Below are positions 8,330-22,911 of a stretch of 64,000 nt of DNA, piece by piece. Location: positions 59,411,242 to 59,475,241 of the forward strand of contig NC_071395.1 in the NCBI RefSeq assembly GCF_022682495.2. The letters run 5' to 3'. The DNA is from Desmodus rotundus. Taxonomy: Eukaryota > Chordata > Mammalia > Chiroptera > Phyllostomidae. The position numbers and the translations under genes were made by a program. Numbering within the stretch: position 1 is the first letter of the stretch; every line of letters begins with the position of its first letter. The notes under the pieces are model-generated. The model did no database searches, was not told where the DNA came from, and worked only from the letters and a program-made list of their open reading frames with translations.

Positions 8330-10398
8330 TCTGTTTAAAGATAGAGTTAGGGTTAGGGCTAGCATTACGATTACGGTAAGGATAAGCTTTATTATTAGGG
8401 TAGGGATAGGGATAGGGATAGGGATAGGGTTAGGGTTAGGGTTAGGGTTAGAGATAGGGTTAGGGTTAGGGTTAGCGTTAGCGTTAGGGTTAGGGATAGG
8501 GATAGGTTTAGCATTAGCGTTTCGGTTAACGTTACATATAGGTTTAGGGCCAGGGCTAAAGCCAGATGACGGCCACAGGTAGAGGAGTGTGTGTCCTAGA
8601 AGATCGTGCATTTCATAGCTCTCTTAGTTCTTCTGTGCTTTCATTGAGTCCGTTGAGGACGAGAAAGTGATTCTGTAGATCGTTGCACTGAAACACAGCC
8701 AGGTAAAAGACAACAGAGCAAAAGAGCTGATCATAAGTGCTGAAGAGGGTATGTGATATGGTGCAAGGCACTCATTTCCAATTCAACTGATACGAGCACA
8801 TTGATCTAGAGCTGCGTTCATGCTTAAAGCCACTTCTCAGGAACATGTTCATTCCCGAGTAACTTGGCAGCTTTCAAACCGTTCACTCCTGTGCTGTGTG
8901 AGAGAGTCACTCGAATAGAGTAAGGGGACTGCTAGCTGCACATGCATTTCTACGTTGAAAACACTGTATGGGCAAAGTGAGGTAGTAGGCTGTTGCCTCT
9001 CTTCTTCCTGGGGCTACGCTTTTCTGATGGAAAAAGTACCTAGGAGAAAACTCTACTGTGGAAGCTCATTGCGCTTCAAGGATCACAAAGTGCTAGCTAG
9101 GCTAGCATTCCCTCCGTTGCTGAGGGGAAATCATTTCCGTAGCTCTTGGGCTATGACACGCGCCAGAGATCCTATATTGCAGCAAGGTTCTTGGACAGGA
9201 TGCTGACAAGAGTACGTACTATGTGACACACCACTGCTTTCATCTCCTACTGAAATGAGAACATTGCTAACACGTCAAATAGTGTGGATGGCTTTTGTTG
9301 AGAACACTTTTCGCACGACTTGATATAATTCCTGAATGGTGCAGGGGAGCGCATAGTCCTCCCTGCTGTATTCTCAGAGTGGAATGAGTGGCCTGGTAGG
9401 CCCATGGCGTACTTTTAGCTTCTTCCTCTTTGAATGCTTCACGAACGGGTGGAGTCCGAGGGACGTAGTATAGTCTCCATGGTTTCTGAGGCTACAGTCT
9501 TCTTCTCCCATCACATCTACTACCGAAATGCCAACATTGAGAAGACGTGGAACACTGAGACGGCTTTGGGGAAAAACCCGCTTCCTACGAAATAGGTTGA
9601 TTCCCGAGTGAGTTTGAGGAGCAAACAAATCTTCACGAACATATTATCTTCCACTGGGAGCCCCCCAGGCTACTCTGACATTCATATTCCCTTAGACCTT
9701 CAGAGACTTGGAGGCCAGGTCGCGTAGCGTGGCCCAGCGGCCTTCCAACGTCCGGATACGCTTTCCTCGCAGAACGCAGAGTTTGGCGAAAACAGTGGTA
9801 GCCAAGCTTACTCTCGGGCACAGTTGGCATAGTCCTGTGCTTCCGTTCACTCATTTGCTTTGGGGAACGTGATTGCACAAGTCTGTGCCTAGCAAAGTTA
9901 CCGCCAAGGTGATCATACAGAAAACCCATTGAAACGACCTGCTAAATCGGTGGCTTCTAGCGGCATCCCACACATTTCGCACTCTACTGAAACGAGTCCA
10001 TTGACCTAGTGTTACCCGCTGGAGATGAAGTCTTCTAATAAGGCACTTGTACGAAACATCCTGATTCCCTCGTTGTTTGGAAGCTTTCCATGAATTCCCT
10101 GCTGTTCTATCAGAAGGAAATTCAATCGAATAGAGTCAGTGGGCTGTGAGCTTCATGGGCATATCTACGTTCGAGAAACAGTTTTGTCCACAAGACATAG
10201 TAGTGAGTAGCTGCAGGAGATCTTCGGCCTCTGCTATTCTCCTGGAAAACATAGAGCGGCGAAAAGCCCACACTCGCAGCTCATTGTCCTGCGAAGGTCT
10301 GAAACTGCTATGCTCCTGTTCATTCACTACGGATTGAAAATGATTTCAGTAGCATTTAGTTTAGGACACAACCCACAGCTCGGATATATCAGAAGATT
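8330..10398 (+). repeat. Satellite unit 5 (shortest tract)
   Basis: 2,069 bp, the shortest full unit. Tract 8340-8555 (216 bp): two TTAGGG hexamers fewer after the AGAGAT break; box 9576-9592. A private change reads CTGAGGGGAAATC near 9121 where other copies have CTGACGGGAAATC. Confidence 0.95.
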
Positions 10399-12484
10399 TC
10401 TGTTTAAAGATAGAGTTAGGGTTAGGGCTAGCATTACGATTACGGTAAGGATAAGCTTTATTATTAGGGTAGGGATAGGGATAGGGATAGGGATAGGGTT
10501 AGGGTTAGGGTTAGGGTTAGGGATAGGGTTACGGTTAGGGTTAGGGTTAGGGTTAGGGTTAGCGTTAGCGTCCGGGTTAGGGATAGGGATAGGTTTAGCA
10601 TTAGCGTTTCGGTTAACGTTACATATAGGTTTAGGGCCAGGGCTAAAGCTAGATGACGGCCACAGGTATAGGAGTGTGTGTCCTAGAAGATCGTGCATTT
10701 CATAGCTCTCCTAGTTCTTCTGTGCTTTCATTGAGTCCGTTGAGGACGAGAAAGTGATTCTGTAGATCGTTGCACTGAAACACAGCCAGGTAAAAGATAA
10801 CAGAGCAAAAGAGCTGATCATAAGTGCTGAAGAGGGTATGTGATATGGTGCAAGGCACTCATTTCCAATTCAACTGATACGAGCACATTGATCTAGAGCT
10901 GCGTTCATGCTTAAAGCCACTTCTCAGGAACATGTTCACTCCCGAGTAACTTGGCAGCTTTCAAACCGTTCACTCCTGTGCTGTGTGAGAGAGTCACTCG
11001 AATAGAGTAAGGGGACTGCTAGCTGCACATGCATTTCTACGTTGAAAACACTGTATGGGCAAAGTGAGGTAGTAGGCTGTTGCCTCTCTTCTTCCTGGGG
11101 CTACGCTTTTCTGATGGAAAAAGTACCTAGGAGAAAACTCTACTGTGGAAGCTCATTCCGCTTCAAGGATCACAAAGTGCTAGCTAGGCTAGCATTCCCT
11201 CCGTTGCTGACGGGAAATCATTTCCGTAGCTCTTGGGCTATGACACGAGCCAGAGATCCTATATTGCAGCAAGGTTCTTGGAAAGGATGCTGACAAGAGT
11301 ACGTACTATGTGACACACCACTGCTTGCATCTCCTACTGAAATGAGAACATTGCTAACACGTCAAATAGTGTGGATGGCTTTTGTTGAGAACACTTTTCG
11401 CACGACTTGATATAATTCCTGAATGGTGCAGGGGAGCGCAAAGTCTTCCCTGCTGTATTCTCAGAGTGGAATGAGTGGCCTGGTAGGCCCATGGCGTACT
11501 TTTAGCTTCTTCCTCTTTGAATGCTTCACGAACGGGTGGAGTCCGAGGGACGTAGTATAGTCTCCATGGTTTCTGAGGCTACAGTCTTCTTCTCCCATCA
11601 CATCTACTACCAAAATGCCAACATTGAGAAGACGTGGAACACTGAGACGGCTTTGGAGAAAAACCCGCTTCCTACGAAATAGGTTGATTCCCGAGTGAGT
11701 TTGAGGAGCAAACAAATCTTCACGAACGTATTATCTTCCACTGGGAGCCCCACAGGCTACTCTGACATTCATATTCCCTTAGATCTTCAGAGACTTGGAG
11801 GCCAGGTCGCGTAGCGTGGCCCAGCGGCCTTCCAACGTCCGGATACGCTTTCCTCGCAGAACGCAGAGTTTGGCGAAAACAGTGGTAGCCAAGCTTACTC
11901 TCGGGCACAGTTGGCATAGTCCTGTGCTTCCGTTCACTCATTTGCTTTGGGGAACGTGATTGCACAAGTCTGTGCCTAGCAAATTACCGCCAAGGTGATC
12001 ATACAGAAAATCCATTGAAACGACCTGCTAAATCGGTGGCTTCTAGCGGCATCCCACACATTTCGCACTCTACTGAAACGAGTCCATTGACCTAGTTTTA
12101 CCCGCTGGAGATGAAGTCTTCTAATAAGGCACTTGTACGAAACATCCTGATTCCCTCGTTGTTTGGAAGCTTTCCATGAATTCCTTGCTGTTCTATCAGA
12201 AGGAAATTCAATCGAATAGAGTCAGTGGGCTGTGAGCTTCATGGGCATATCTACGTTCGAGAAACAGTTTTGTCCACAAGACATAGTAGTGAGTAGCTGC
12301 AGGAGATCTTCGGCCTCTGCTATTCTCCTGGAAAACATAGAGCGGCGAAAAGCCCACACTCGCAGCTCATTGTCCTGCGAAGGTCTGAAACTGCTATGCT
12401 CCTGTTCATTCACTACGGATTGAAAATGATTTCAGTAGCATTTAGTTTAGGACACAACCCACAGCTCGGATATATCAGAAGATT
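10399..12484 (+). repeat. Satellite unit 6 (first L-type tract)
   Basis: 2,086 bp. Tract 10409-10642 (234 bp) with the L markers GTTACGGTTAGG and GCGTCCGGG but the CGTTTCGG end of units 1, 4 and 5, so the tract looks recombinant. Box 11663-11679. One G is missing at 11983/11984. ACCAAAATG at 11612 is a private CpG to CpA change. Confidence 0.95.
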
Positions 12485-14565
12485 TCTGTTTAAAGATAGA
12501 GTTAGGGTTAGGGCTAGCATTACGATTACGGTAAGGATAAGCTTTATTATTAGGGTAGGGATAGGGATAGGGATAGGGATAGGGTTAGGGTTAGGGTTAG
12601 GGTTAGAGATAGGGTTAGGGTTAGGGTTAGGGTTAGGGTTAGCGTTAGCGTTAGGGTTAGGGATAGGGATAGGTTTAGCATTAGCGTTTGGGTTAACGTT
12701 ACATATAGGTTTAGGGCCAGGGCTAAAGCTAGATGACGGCCACAGGTAGAGGAGTGTGTGTCCTAGAAGATCGTGCATTTCATAGCTCTCTTAGTTCTTC
12801 TGTGCTTTCATTGAGTCCGTTGAGGACGAGAAAGTGATTCTGTAGATCGTTGCACTGAAACACAGCCAGGTAAAAGATAACAGAGCAAAAGAGCTGATCA
12901 TAAGTGCTGAAGAGGGTATGTGATATGGTGCAAGGCACTCATTTCCAATTCAACTGATACGAGCACATTGATCTAGAGCTGCGTTCATGCTTAAAGCCAC
13001 TTCTCAGGAACATGTTCATTCCCGAGTAACTTGGCAGCTTTCAAGCCGTTCACTCCTGTGCTGTGTGAGAGAGTCACTCGAATAGAGTAAGGGGACTGCT
13101 AGCTGCACATGCATTTCTACGTTGAAAACACTGTATGGGCAAAGTGAGGTAGTAGGCTGTTGCCTCTCTTCTTCCTGGGGCTACGCTTTTCTGATGGAAA
13201 AAGTACCTAGGAGAAAACTCTACTGTGGAAGCTCATTCCGCTTCAAGGATCACAAAGTGCTAGCTAGGCTAGCATTCCCTCCGTTGCTGACGGGAAATCA
13301 TTTCCGTAGCTCTTGGGCTATGACACGAGCCAGAGATCCTATATTGCAGCAAGGTTCTTGGACAGGATGCTGACAAGAGTACGTACTATGTGACACACCA
13401 CTGCTTGCATCTCCTACTGAAATGAGAACATTGCTAACACGACAAATAGTGTGGATGGCTTTTGTAGAGAACACTTTTCGCACGACTTGATATAATTCCT
13501 GAATGGTGCAGGGGAGCGCAAAGTCTTCCCTGCTGTATTCTCAGAGTGGAATGAGTGGCCTGGTAGGCCCATGGCGTACTTTTAGCTTCTTCCTCTTTGA
13601 ATGCTTCACGAACGGGTGGAGTCCGAGGGACGTAGTATAGTCTCCATGGTTTCTGAGGCTACAGTCTTCTTCTCCCATCACATCTACTACCGAAATGCCA
13701 ACATTGAGAAGACGTGGAACACTGAGACGGCTTTGGAGAAAAACCCGCTTCCTACGAAATAGGTTGATTCCCGAGTGAGTTTGAGGAGCAAACAAATCTT
13801 CACGAACATATTATCTGCCACTGGGAGCCCCACAGGCTACTCTGACATTCATATTCCCTTAGATCTTCAGAGACTTGGAGGCCAGGTCGCGTAGCGTGGC
13901 CCAGCGGCCTTCCAACGTCTGGATACGCTTTCCTCGCAGAACGCAGAGTTTGGCGAAAACAGTGGTAGCCAAGCTTACTCTCGGGCACAGTTGGCATAGT
14001 CCTGTGCTTCCGTTCACTCATTTGCTTTGGGGAACGTGATTGCACAAGTCTGTGCCTAGCAAAGTTACCGCCAAGGTGATCATACAGAAAACCCATTGAA
14101 ACGACCTGCTAAATCGGTGGCTTCTAGCGGCATCCCACACATTTCGCACTCTACTGAAACGAGTCCATTGACCTAGTGTTACCCGCTGGAGATGAAGTCT
14201 TCTAATAAGGCACTTGTACGAAACATCCTGATTCCCTCGTTGTTTGGAAGCTTTCCATGAATTCCTTGCTGTTCTATCAGAAGGAAATTCAATCGAATAG
14301 AGTCAGTGGGCTGTGAGCTTCATGGGCATATCTACGTTCGAGAAACAGTTTTGTCCACAAGACATAGTAGTGAGTAGCTGCAGGAGATCTTCGGCCTCTG
14401 CTATTCTCCTGGAAAACATAGAGCGGCGAAAAGCCCACACTCGCAGCTCATTGTCCTGCGAAGGTCTGAAACTGCTATGCTCCTGTTCATTCACTACGGA
14501 TTGAAAATGATTTCAGTAGCATTTAGTTTAGGACACAACCCACAGCTCGGATATATCAGAAGATT
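12485..14565 (+). repeat. Satellite unit 7 (S class)
   Basis: 2,081 bp. Tract 12495-12722; box 13743-13759. First unit of the alternating S/L domain. Carries TTATCTGCCACTGG near 13810, a variant also seen in units 3, 14, 15 and 31. Confidence 0.95.
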
Positions 14566-16657
14566 TCTGTTTAAAGATAGAGTTAGGGTTAGGGCTAGCA
14601 TTACGATTACGGTAAGGATAAGCTTTATTATTAGGGTAGGGATAGGGATAGGGATAGGGATAGGGATAGGGTTAGGGTTAGGATTAGGGTTAGGGATAGG
14701 GTTACGGTTAGGGTTAGGGTTAGGGTTAGGGTTAGCGTTAGCGTCCGGGTTAGGGATAGGGATAGGTTTAGCATTAGCGTTTGGGTTAATGTTACATATA
14801 GGTTTAGGGCCAGGGCTAAAGCTAGATGACGGCCACAGGTAGAGGAGTGTGTGTCCTAGAAGATCGTGCATTTCATAGCTCTCTTAGTTCTTCTGTGCTT
14901 TCATTGAGTCCGTTGAGGACGAGAAAGTGATTCTGTAGATCGTTGCACTGAAACACAGCCAGGTAAAAGATAACAGAGCAAAAGAGCTGATCATAAGTGC
15001 TGAAGAGGGTATGTGATATGGTGCAAGGCACTCATTTCCAATTCAACTGATACGAGCACATTGATCTAGAGCTGCGTTCATGCTTAAAGCCACTTCTCAG
15101 GAACATGTTCATTCCCGAGTAACTTGGCAGCTTTCAAACCGTTCACTCCTGTGCTGTGTGAGAGAGTCACTCGAATAGAGTAAGGGGACTGCTAGCTGCA
15201 CATGCATTTCTACGTTGAAAACACTGTATGGGCAAAGTGAGGTAGTAGGCTGTTGCCTCTCTTCTTCCTGGGGCTACGCTTTTCTGATGGAAAAAGTACC
15301 TAGGAGAAAACTCTACTGTGGAAGCTCATTGCGCTTCAAGGATCACAAAGTGCTAGCTAGGCTAGCCTTCCCTCCGTTGCTGACGGGAAATCATTTCCGT
15401 AGCTCTTGGGCTATGACACGAGCCAGAGATCCTATATTGCAGCAAGGTTCTTGGACAGGATGCTGACAAGAGTACGTACTATGTGACACACCACTGCTTG
15501 CATCTCCTACTGAAATGAGAACATTGCTAACACGTCAAATAGTGTGGATGGCTTTTGTTGAGAACACTTTTCGCACGACTTGATATAATTCCTGAATGGT
15601 GCAGGGGAGCGCAAAGTCTTCCCTGCTGTATTCTCAGAGTGGAATGAGTGGCCTGGTAGGCCCATGGCGTACTTTTAGCTTCTTCCTCTTTGAATGCTTC
15701 ACGAACGGGTGGAGTCCGAGGGACGTAGTATAGTCTCCATGGTTTCTGAGGCTACAGTCTTCTTCTCCCATCACATCTACTACCGAAATGCCAACATTAA
15801 GAAGACGTTGAACACTGAGACGGCTTTGGAGAAAAACCCGCTTCCTACGAAATAGGTTGATTCCCGAGTGAGTTTGAGGAGCAAACAAATCTTCACGAAC
15901 GTATTATCTTCCACTGGGAGCCCCACAGGCTACTCTGACATTCATATTCCCTTAGATCTTCAGAGACTTGGAGGCCAGGTCGCGTAGCGTGGCCCAGCGG
16001 CCTTCCAACGTCTGGATACGCTTTCCTCGCAGAACGCAGAGTTTGGCGAAAACAGTGGTAGCCAAGCTTACTCTCGGGCACAGTTGGCATAGTCCTGTGC
16101 TTCCGTTCACTCATTTGCTTTGGGGAACGTGATTGCACAAGTCTGTGCCTAGCAAATTACCGCCAAGGTGATCATACAGAAAATCCATTGAAACGACCTG
16201 CTAAATCGGTGGCTTCTAGCGGCATCCCACACATTTCGCACTCAACTGAAACGAGTCCATTGACCTAGTGTTACCCGCTGGAGATGAAGTCTTCTAATAA
16301 GGCACTTGTACGAAACATCCTGATTCCCTCGTTGTTTGGAAGCTTTCCATGAATTCCTTGCTGTTCTATCAGAAGGAAATTCAATCGAATAGAGTCAGTG
16401 GGCTGTGAGCTTCATGGGCATATCTACGTTCGAGAAACAGTTTTGTCCACAAGACATAGTAGTGAGTAGCTGCAGGAGATCTTCGGCCTCTGCTATTCTC
16501 CTGGAAAACATAGAGCGGCGAAAAGCCCACACTCGCAGCTCATTGTCCTGCGAAGGTCTGAAACTGCTATGCTCCTGTTCATTCACTACGGATTGAAAAT
16601 GATTTCAGTAGCATTTAGTTTAGGACACAACCCACAGCTCGGATATATCAGAAGATT
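14566..16657 (+). repeat. Satellite unit 8 (L class)
   Basis: 2,092 bp. Tract 14576-14815 (240 bp) with five ATAGGG, a GGATTAGGG variant and the L markers; box 15836-15852. It shares GGATTAGGG and ACATTAAGAAG (near 15794) with unit 10 only, and lacks one G at 16156/16157. Confidence 0.95.
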
Positions 16658-18738
16658 TCTGTTTAAAGATAGAGTTAGGGTTAGGGCTAGCATTACGATT
16701 ACGGTAAGGATAAGCTTTATTATTAGGGTAGGGATAGGGATAGGGATAGGGATAGGGTTAGGGTTAGGGTTAGGGTTAGAGATAGGGTTAGGGTTAGGGT
16801 TAGGGTTAGGGTTAGCGTTAGCGTTAGGGTTAGGGATAGGGATAGGTTTAGCATTAGCGTTTGGGTTAACGTTACATATAGGTTTAGGGCCAGGGCTAAA
16901 GCTAGATGACGGCCACAGGTAGAGGAGTGTGTGTCCTAGAAGATCGTGCATTTCATAGCTCTCTTAGTTCTTCTGTGCTTTCATTGAGTCCGTTGAGGAC
17001 GAGAAAGTGATTCTGTAGATCGTTGCACTGAAACACAGCCAGGTAAAAGATAACAGAGCAAAAGAGCTGATCATAAGTGCTGAAGAGGGTATGTGATATG
17101 GTGCAAGGCACTCATTTCCAATTCAACTGATACGAGCACATTGATCTAGAGCTGCGTTCATGCTTAAAGCCACTTCTCAGGAACATGTTCATTCCCGAGT
17201 AACTTGGCAGCTTTCAAGCCGTTCACTCCTGTGCTGTGTGAGAGAGTCACTCGAATAGAGTAAGGGGACTGCTAGCTGCACATGCATTTCTACGTTGAAA
17301 ACACTGTATGGGCAAAGTGAGGTAGTAGGCTGTTGCCTCTCTTCTTCCTGGGGCTACGCTTTTCTGATGGAAAAAGTACCTAGGAGAAAACTCTACTGTG
17401 GAAGCTCATTCCGCTTCAAGGATCACAAAGTGCTAGCTAGGCTAGCATTCCCTCCGTTGCTGACGGGAAATCATTTCCGTAGCTCTTGGGCTATGACACG
17501 AGCCAGAGATCCTATATTGCAGCAAGGTTCTTGAACAGGATGCTGACAAGAGTACGTACTATGTGACACACCACTGCTTGCATCTCCTACTGAAATGAGA
17601 ACATTGCTAACACGACAAATAGTGTGGATGGCTTTTGTAGAGAACACTTTTCGCACGACTTGATATAATTCCTGAATGGTGCAGGGGAGCGCAAAGTCTT
17701 CCCTGCTGTATTCTCAGAGTGGAATGAGTGGCCTGGTAGGCCCATGGCGTACTTTTAGCTTCTTCCTCTTTGAATGCTTCACGAACGGGTGGAGTCCGAG
17801 GGACGTAGTATAGTCTCCATGGTTTCTGAGGCTACAGTCTTCTTCTCCCATCACATCTACTACCGAAATGCCAACATTGAGAAGACGTGGAACACTGAGA
17901 CGTCTTTGGAGAAAAACCCGCTTCCTACGAAATAGGTTGATTCCCGAGTGAGTTTGAGGAGCAAACAAATCTTCACGAACATATTATCTTCCACTGGGAG
18001 CCCCACAGGCTACTCTGACATTCATATTCCCTTAGATCTTCAGAGACTTGGAGGCCAGGTCGCGTAGCGTGGCCCAGCGGCCTTCCAACGTCTGGATACG
18101 CTTTCCTCGCAGAACGCAGAGTTTGGCGAAAACAGTGGTAGCCAAGCTTACTCTCGGGCACAGTTGGCATAGTCCTGTGCTTCCGTTCACTCATTTGCTT
18201 TGGGGAACGTGATTGCACAAGTCTGTGCCTAGCAAAGTTACCGCCAAGGTGATCATACAGAAAACCCATTGAAACGACCTGCTAAATCGGTGGCTTCTAG
18301 CGGCATCCCACACATTTCGCACTCTACTGAAACGAGTCCATTGACCTAGTGTTACCCGCTGGAGATGAAGTCTTCTAATAAGGCACTTGTACGAAACATC
18401 CTGATTCCCTCGTTGTTTGGAAGCTTTCCATGAATTCCTTGCTGTTCTATCAGAAGGAAATTCAATCGAATAGAGTCAGTGGGCTGTGAGCTTCATGGGC
18501 ATATCTACGTTCGAGAAACAGTTTTGTCCACAAGACATAGTAGTGAGTAGCTGCAGGAGATCTTCGGCCTCTGCTATTCTCCTGGAAAACATAGAGCGGC
18601 GAAAAGCCCACACTCGCAGCTCATTGTCCTGCGAAGGTCTGAAACTGCTATGCTCCTGTTCATTCACTACGGATTGAAAATGATTTCAGTAGCATTTAGT
18701 TTAGGACACAACCCACAGCTCGGATATATCAGAAGATT
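16658..18738 (+). repeat. Satellite unit 9 (S class)
   Basis: 2,081 bp. Tract 16668-16895; box 17916-17932. Shares TTCTTGAACAGG with units 3 and 11 and GACGTCTTTGG with unit 3. Confidence 0.95.
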
Positions 18739-20830
18739 TCTGTTTAAAGATAGAGTTAGGGTTAGGGCTAGCATTACGATTACGGTAAGGATAAGCTTTA
18801 TTATTAGGGTAGGGATAGGGATAGGGATAGGGATAGGGATAGGGTTAGGGTTAGGATTAGGGTTAGGGATAGGGTTACGGTTAGGGTTAGGGTTAGGGTT
18901 AGGGTTAGCGTTAGCGTCCGGGTTAGGGATAGGGATAGGTTTAGCATTAGCGTTTGGGTTAATGTTACATATAGGTTTAGGGCCAGGGCTAAAGCTAGAT
19001 GACGGCCACAGGTAGAGGAGTGTGTGTCCTAGAAGATCGTGCATTTCATAGCTCTCTTAGTTCTTCTGTGCTTTCATTGAGTCCGTTGAGGACGAGAAAG
19101 TGATTCTGTAGATCGTTGCACTGAAACACAGCCAGGTAAAAGATAACAGAGCAAAAGAGCTGATCATAAGTGCTGAAGAGGGTATGTGATATGGTGCAAG
19201 GCACTCATTTCCAATTCAACTGATACGAGCACATTGATCTAGAGCTGCGTTCATGCTTAAAGCCACTTCTCAGGAACATGTTCATTCCCGAGTAACTTGG
19301 CAGCTTTCAAACCGTTCACTCCTGTGCTGTGTGAGAGAGTCACTCGAATAGAGTAAGGGGACTGCTAGCTGCACATGCATTTCTACGTTGAAAACACTGT
19401 ATGGGCAAAGTGAGGTAGTAGGCTGTTGCCTCTCTTCTTCCTGGGGCTACGCTTTTCTGATGGAAAAAGTACCTAGGAGAAAACTCTACTGTGGAAGCTC
19501 ATTGCGCTTCAAGGATCACAAAGTGCTAGCTAGGCTAGCCTTCCCTCCGTTGCTGACGGGAAATCATTTCCGTAGCTCTTGGGCTATGACACGAGCCAGA
19601 GATCCTATATTGCAGCAAGGTTCTTGGACAGGATGCTGACAAGAGTACGTACTATGTGACACACCACTGCTTGCATCTCCTACTGAAATGAGAACATTGC
19701 TAACACGTCAAATAGTGTGGATGGCTTTTGTTGAGAACACTTTTCGCACGACTTGATATAATTCCTGAATGGTGCAGGGGAGCGCAAAGTCTTCCCTGCT
19801 GTATTCTCAGAGTGGAATGAGTGGCCTGGTAGGCCCATGGCGTACTTTTAGCTTCTTCCTCTTTGAATGCTTCACGAACGGGTGGAGTCCGAGGGACGTA
19901 GTATAGTCTCCATGGTTTCTGAGGCTACAGTCTTCTTCTCCCATCACATCTACTACCGAAATGCCAACATTAAGAAGACGTTGAACACTGAGACGGCTTT
20001 GGAGAAAAACCCGCTTCCTACGAAATAGGTTGATTCCCGAGTGAGTTTGAGGAGCAAACAAATCTTCACGAACGTATTATCTTCCACTGGGAGCCCCACA
20101 GGCTACTCTGACATTCATATTCCCTTAGATCTTCAGAGACTTGGAGGCCAGGTCGCGTAGCGTGGCCCAGCGGCCTTCCAACGTCTGGATACGCTTTCCT
20201 CGCAGAACGCAGAGTTTGGCGAAAACAGTGGTAGCCAAGCTTACTCTCGGGCACAGTTGGCATAGTCCTGTGCTTCCGTTCACTCATTTGCTTTGGGGAA
20301 CGTGATTGCACAAGTCTGTGCCTAGCAAATTACCGCCAAGGTGATCATACAGAAAATCCATTGAAACGACCTGCTAAATCGGTGGCTTCTAGCGGCATCC
20401 CACACATTTCGCACTCAACTGAAACGAGTCCATTGACCTAGTGTTACCCGCTGGAGATGAAGTCTTCTAATAAGGCACTTGTACGAAACATCCTGATTCC
20501 CTCGTTGTTTGGAAGCTTTCCATGAATTCCTTGCTGTTCTATCAGAAGGAAATTCAATCGAATAGAGTCAGTGGGCTGTGAGCTTCATGGGCATATCTAC
20601 GTTCGAGAAACAGTTTTGTCCACAAGACATAGTAGTGAGTAGCTGCAGGAGATCTTCGGCCTCTGCTATTCTCCTGGAAAACATAGAGCGGCGAAAAGCC
20701 CACACTCGCAGCTCATTGTCCTGCGAAGGTCTGAAACTGCTATGCTCCTGTTCATTCACTACGGATTGAAAATGATTTCAGTAGCATTTAGTTTAGGACA
20801 CAACCCACAGCTCGGATATATCAGAAGATT
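18739..20830 (+). repeat. Satellite unit 10 (L class)
   Basis: 2,092 bp. Tract 18749-18988; box 20009-20025. Appears to be a close copy of unit 8: same GGATTAGGG in the tract, same ACATTAAGAAG near 19968, and same missing G (20329/20330). Confidence 0.95.
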
Positions 20831-22911
20831 TCTGTTTAAAGATAGAGTTAGGGTTAGGGCTAGCATTACGATTACGGTAAGGATAAGCTTTATTATTAGG
20901 GTAGGGATAGGGATAGGGATAGGGATAGGGTTAGGGTTAGGGTTAGGGTTAGAGATAGGGTTAGGGTTAGGGTTAGGGTTAGGGTTAGCGTTAGCGTTAG
21001 GGTTAGGGATAGGGATAGGTTTAGCATTAGCGTTTGGGTTAACGTTACATATAGGTTTAGGGCCAGGGCTAAAGCTAGATGACGGCCACAGGTAGAGGAG
21101 TGTGTGTCCTAGAAGATCGTGCATTTCATAGCTCTCTTAGTTCTTCTGTGCTTTCATTGAGTCCGTTGAGGACGAGAAAGTGATTCTGTAGATCGTTGCA
21201 CTGAAACACAGCCAGGTAAAAGATAACAGAGCAAAAGAGCTGATCATAAGTGCTGAAGAGGGTATGTGATATGGTGCAAGGCACTCATTTCCAATTCAAC
21301 TGATACGAGCACATTGATCTAGAGCTGCGTTCATGCTTAAAGCCACTTCTCAGGAACATGTTCATTCCCGAGTAACTTGGCAGCTTTCAAGCCGTTCACT
21401 CCTGTGCTGTGTGAGAGAGTCACTCGAATAGAGTAAGGGGACTGCTAGCTGCACATGCATTTCTACGTTGAAAACACTGTATGGGCAAAGTGAGGTAGTA
21501 GGCTGTTGCCTCTCTTCTTCCTGGGGCTACGCTTTTCTGATGGAAAAAGTACCTAGGAGAAAACTCTACTGTGGAAGCTCATTCCGCTTCAAGGATCACA
21601 AAGTGCTAGCTAGGCTAGCATTCCCTCCGTTGCTGACGGGAAATCATTTCCGTAGCTCTTGGGCTATGACACGAGCCAGAGATCCTATATTGCAGCAAGG
21701 TTCTTGAACAGGATGCTGACAAGAGTACGTACTATGTGACACACCACTGCTTGCATCTCCTACTGAAATGAGAACATTGCTAACACGACAAATAGTGTGG
21801 ATGGCTTTTGTAGAGAACACTTTTCGCACGACTTGATATAATTCCTGAATGGTGCAGGGGAGCGCAAAGTCTTCCCTGCTGTATTCTCAGAGTGGAATGA
21901 GTGGCCTGGTAGGCCCATGGCGTACTTTTAGCTTCTTCCTCTTTGAATGCTTCACGAACGGGTGGAGTCCGAGGGACGTAGTATAGTCTCCATGGTTTCT
22001 GAGGCTACAGTCTTCTTCTCCCATCACATCTACTACCGAAATGCCAACATTGAGAAGACGTGGAACACTGAGACGGCTTTGGAGAAAAACCCGCTTCCTA
22101 CGAAATAGGTTGATTCCCGAGTGAGTTTGAGGAGCAAACAAATCTTCACGAACATATTATCTTCCACTGGGAGCCCCACAGGCTACTCTGACATTCATAT
22201 TCCCTTAGATCTTCAGAGACTTGGAGGCCAGGTCGCGTAGCGTGGCCCAGCGGCCTTCCAACGTCTGGATACGCTTTCCTCGCAGAACGCAGAGTTTGGC
22301 GAAAACAGTGGTAGCCAAGCTTACTCTCGGGCACAGTTGGCATAGTCCTGTGCTTCCGTTCACTCATTTGCTTTGGGGAACGTGATTGCACAAGTCTGTG
22401 CCTAGCAAAGTTACCGCCAAGGTGATCATACAGAAAACCCATTGAAACGACCTGCTAAATCGGTGGCTTCTAGCGGCATCCCACACATTTCGCACTCTAC
22501 TGAAACGAGTCCATTGACCTAGTGTTACCCGCTGGAGATGAAGTCTTCTAATAAGGCACTTGTACGAAACATCCTGATTCCCTCGTTGTTTGGAAGCTTT
22601 CCATGAATTCCTTGCTGTTCTATCAGAAGGAAATTCAATCGAATAGAGTCAGTGGGCTGTGAGCTTCATGGGCATATCTACGTTCGAGAAACAGTTTTGT
22701 CCACAAGACATAGTAGTGAGTAGCTGCAGGAGATCTTCGGCCTCTGCTATTCTCCTGGAAAACATAGAGCGGCGAAAAGCCCACACTCGCAGCTCATTGT
22801 CCTGCGAAGGTCTGAAACTGCTATGCTCCTGTTCATTCACTACGGATTGAAAATGATTTCAGTAGCATTTAGTTTAGGACACAACCCACAGCTCGGATAT
22901 ATCAGAAGATT
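20831..22911 (+). repeat. Satellite unit 11 (S class)
   Basis: 2,081 bp. Tract 20841-21068; box 22089-22105. Shares TTCTTGAACAGG with units 3 and 9 but has the common GACGGCTTTGG beside the box, unlike unit 9. Confidence 0.95.

Larger units (their letters stand above)
1..12484 (+). repeat. Mixed domain of the array, units 1-6
   Basis: Units 1, 4 and 5 form one subtype, units 2 and 3 another, and unit 6 carries a recombinant L-like tract. No regular higher-order period is visible. Units 2 and 3 resemble S units of the next domain, so they may have been moved or copied between subtype-1 units. Confidence 0.7.
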
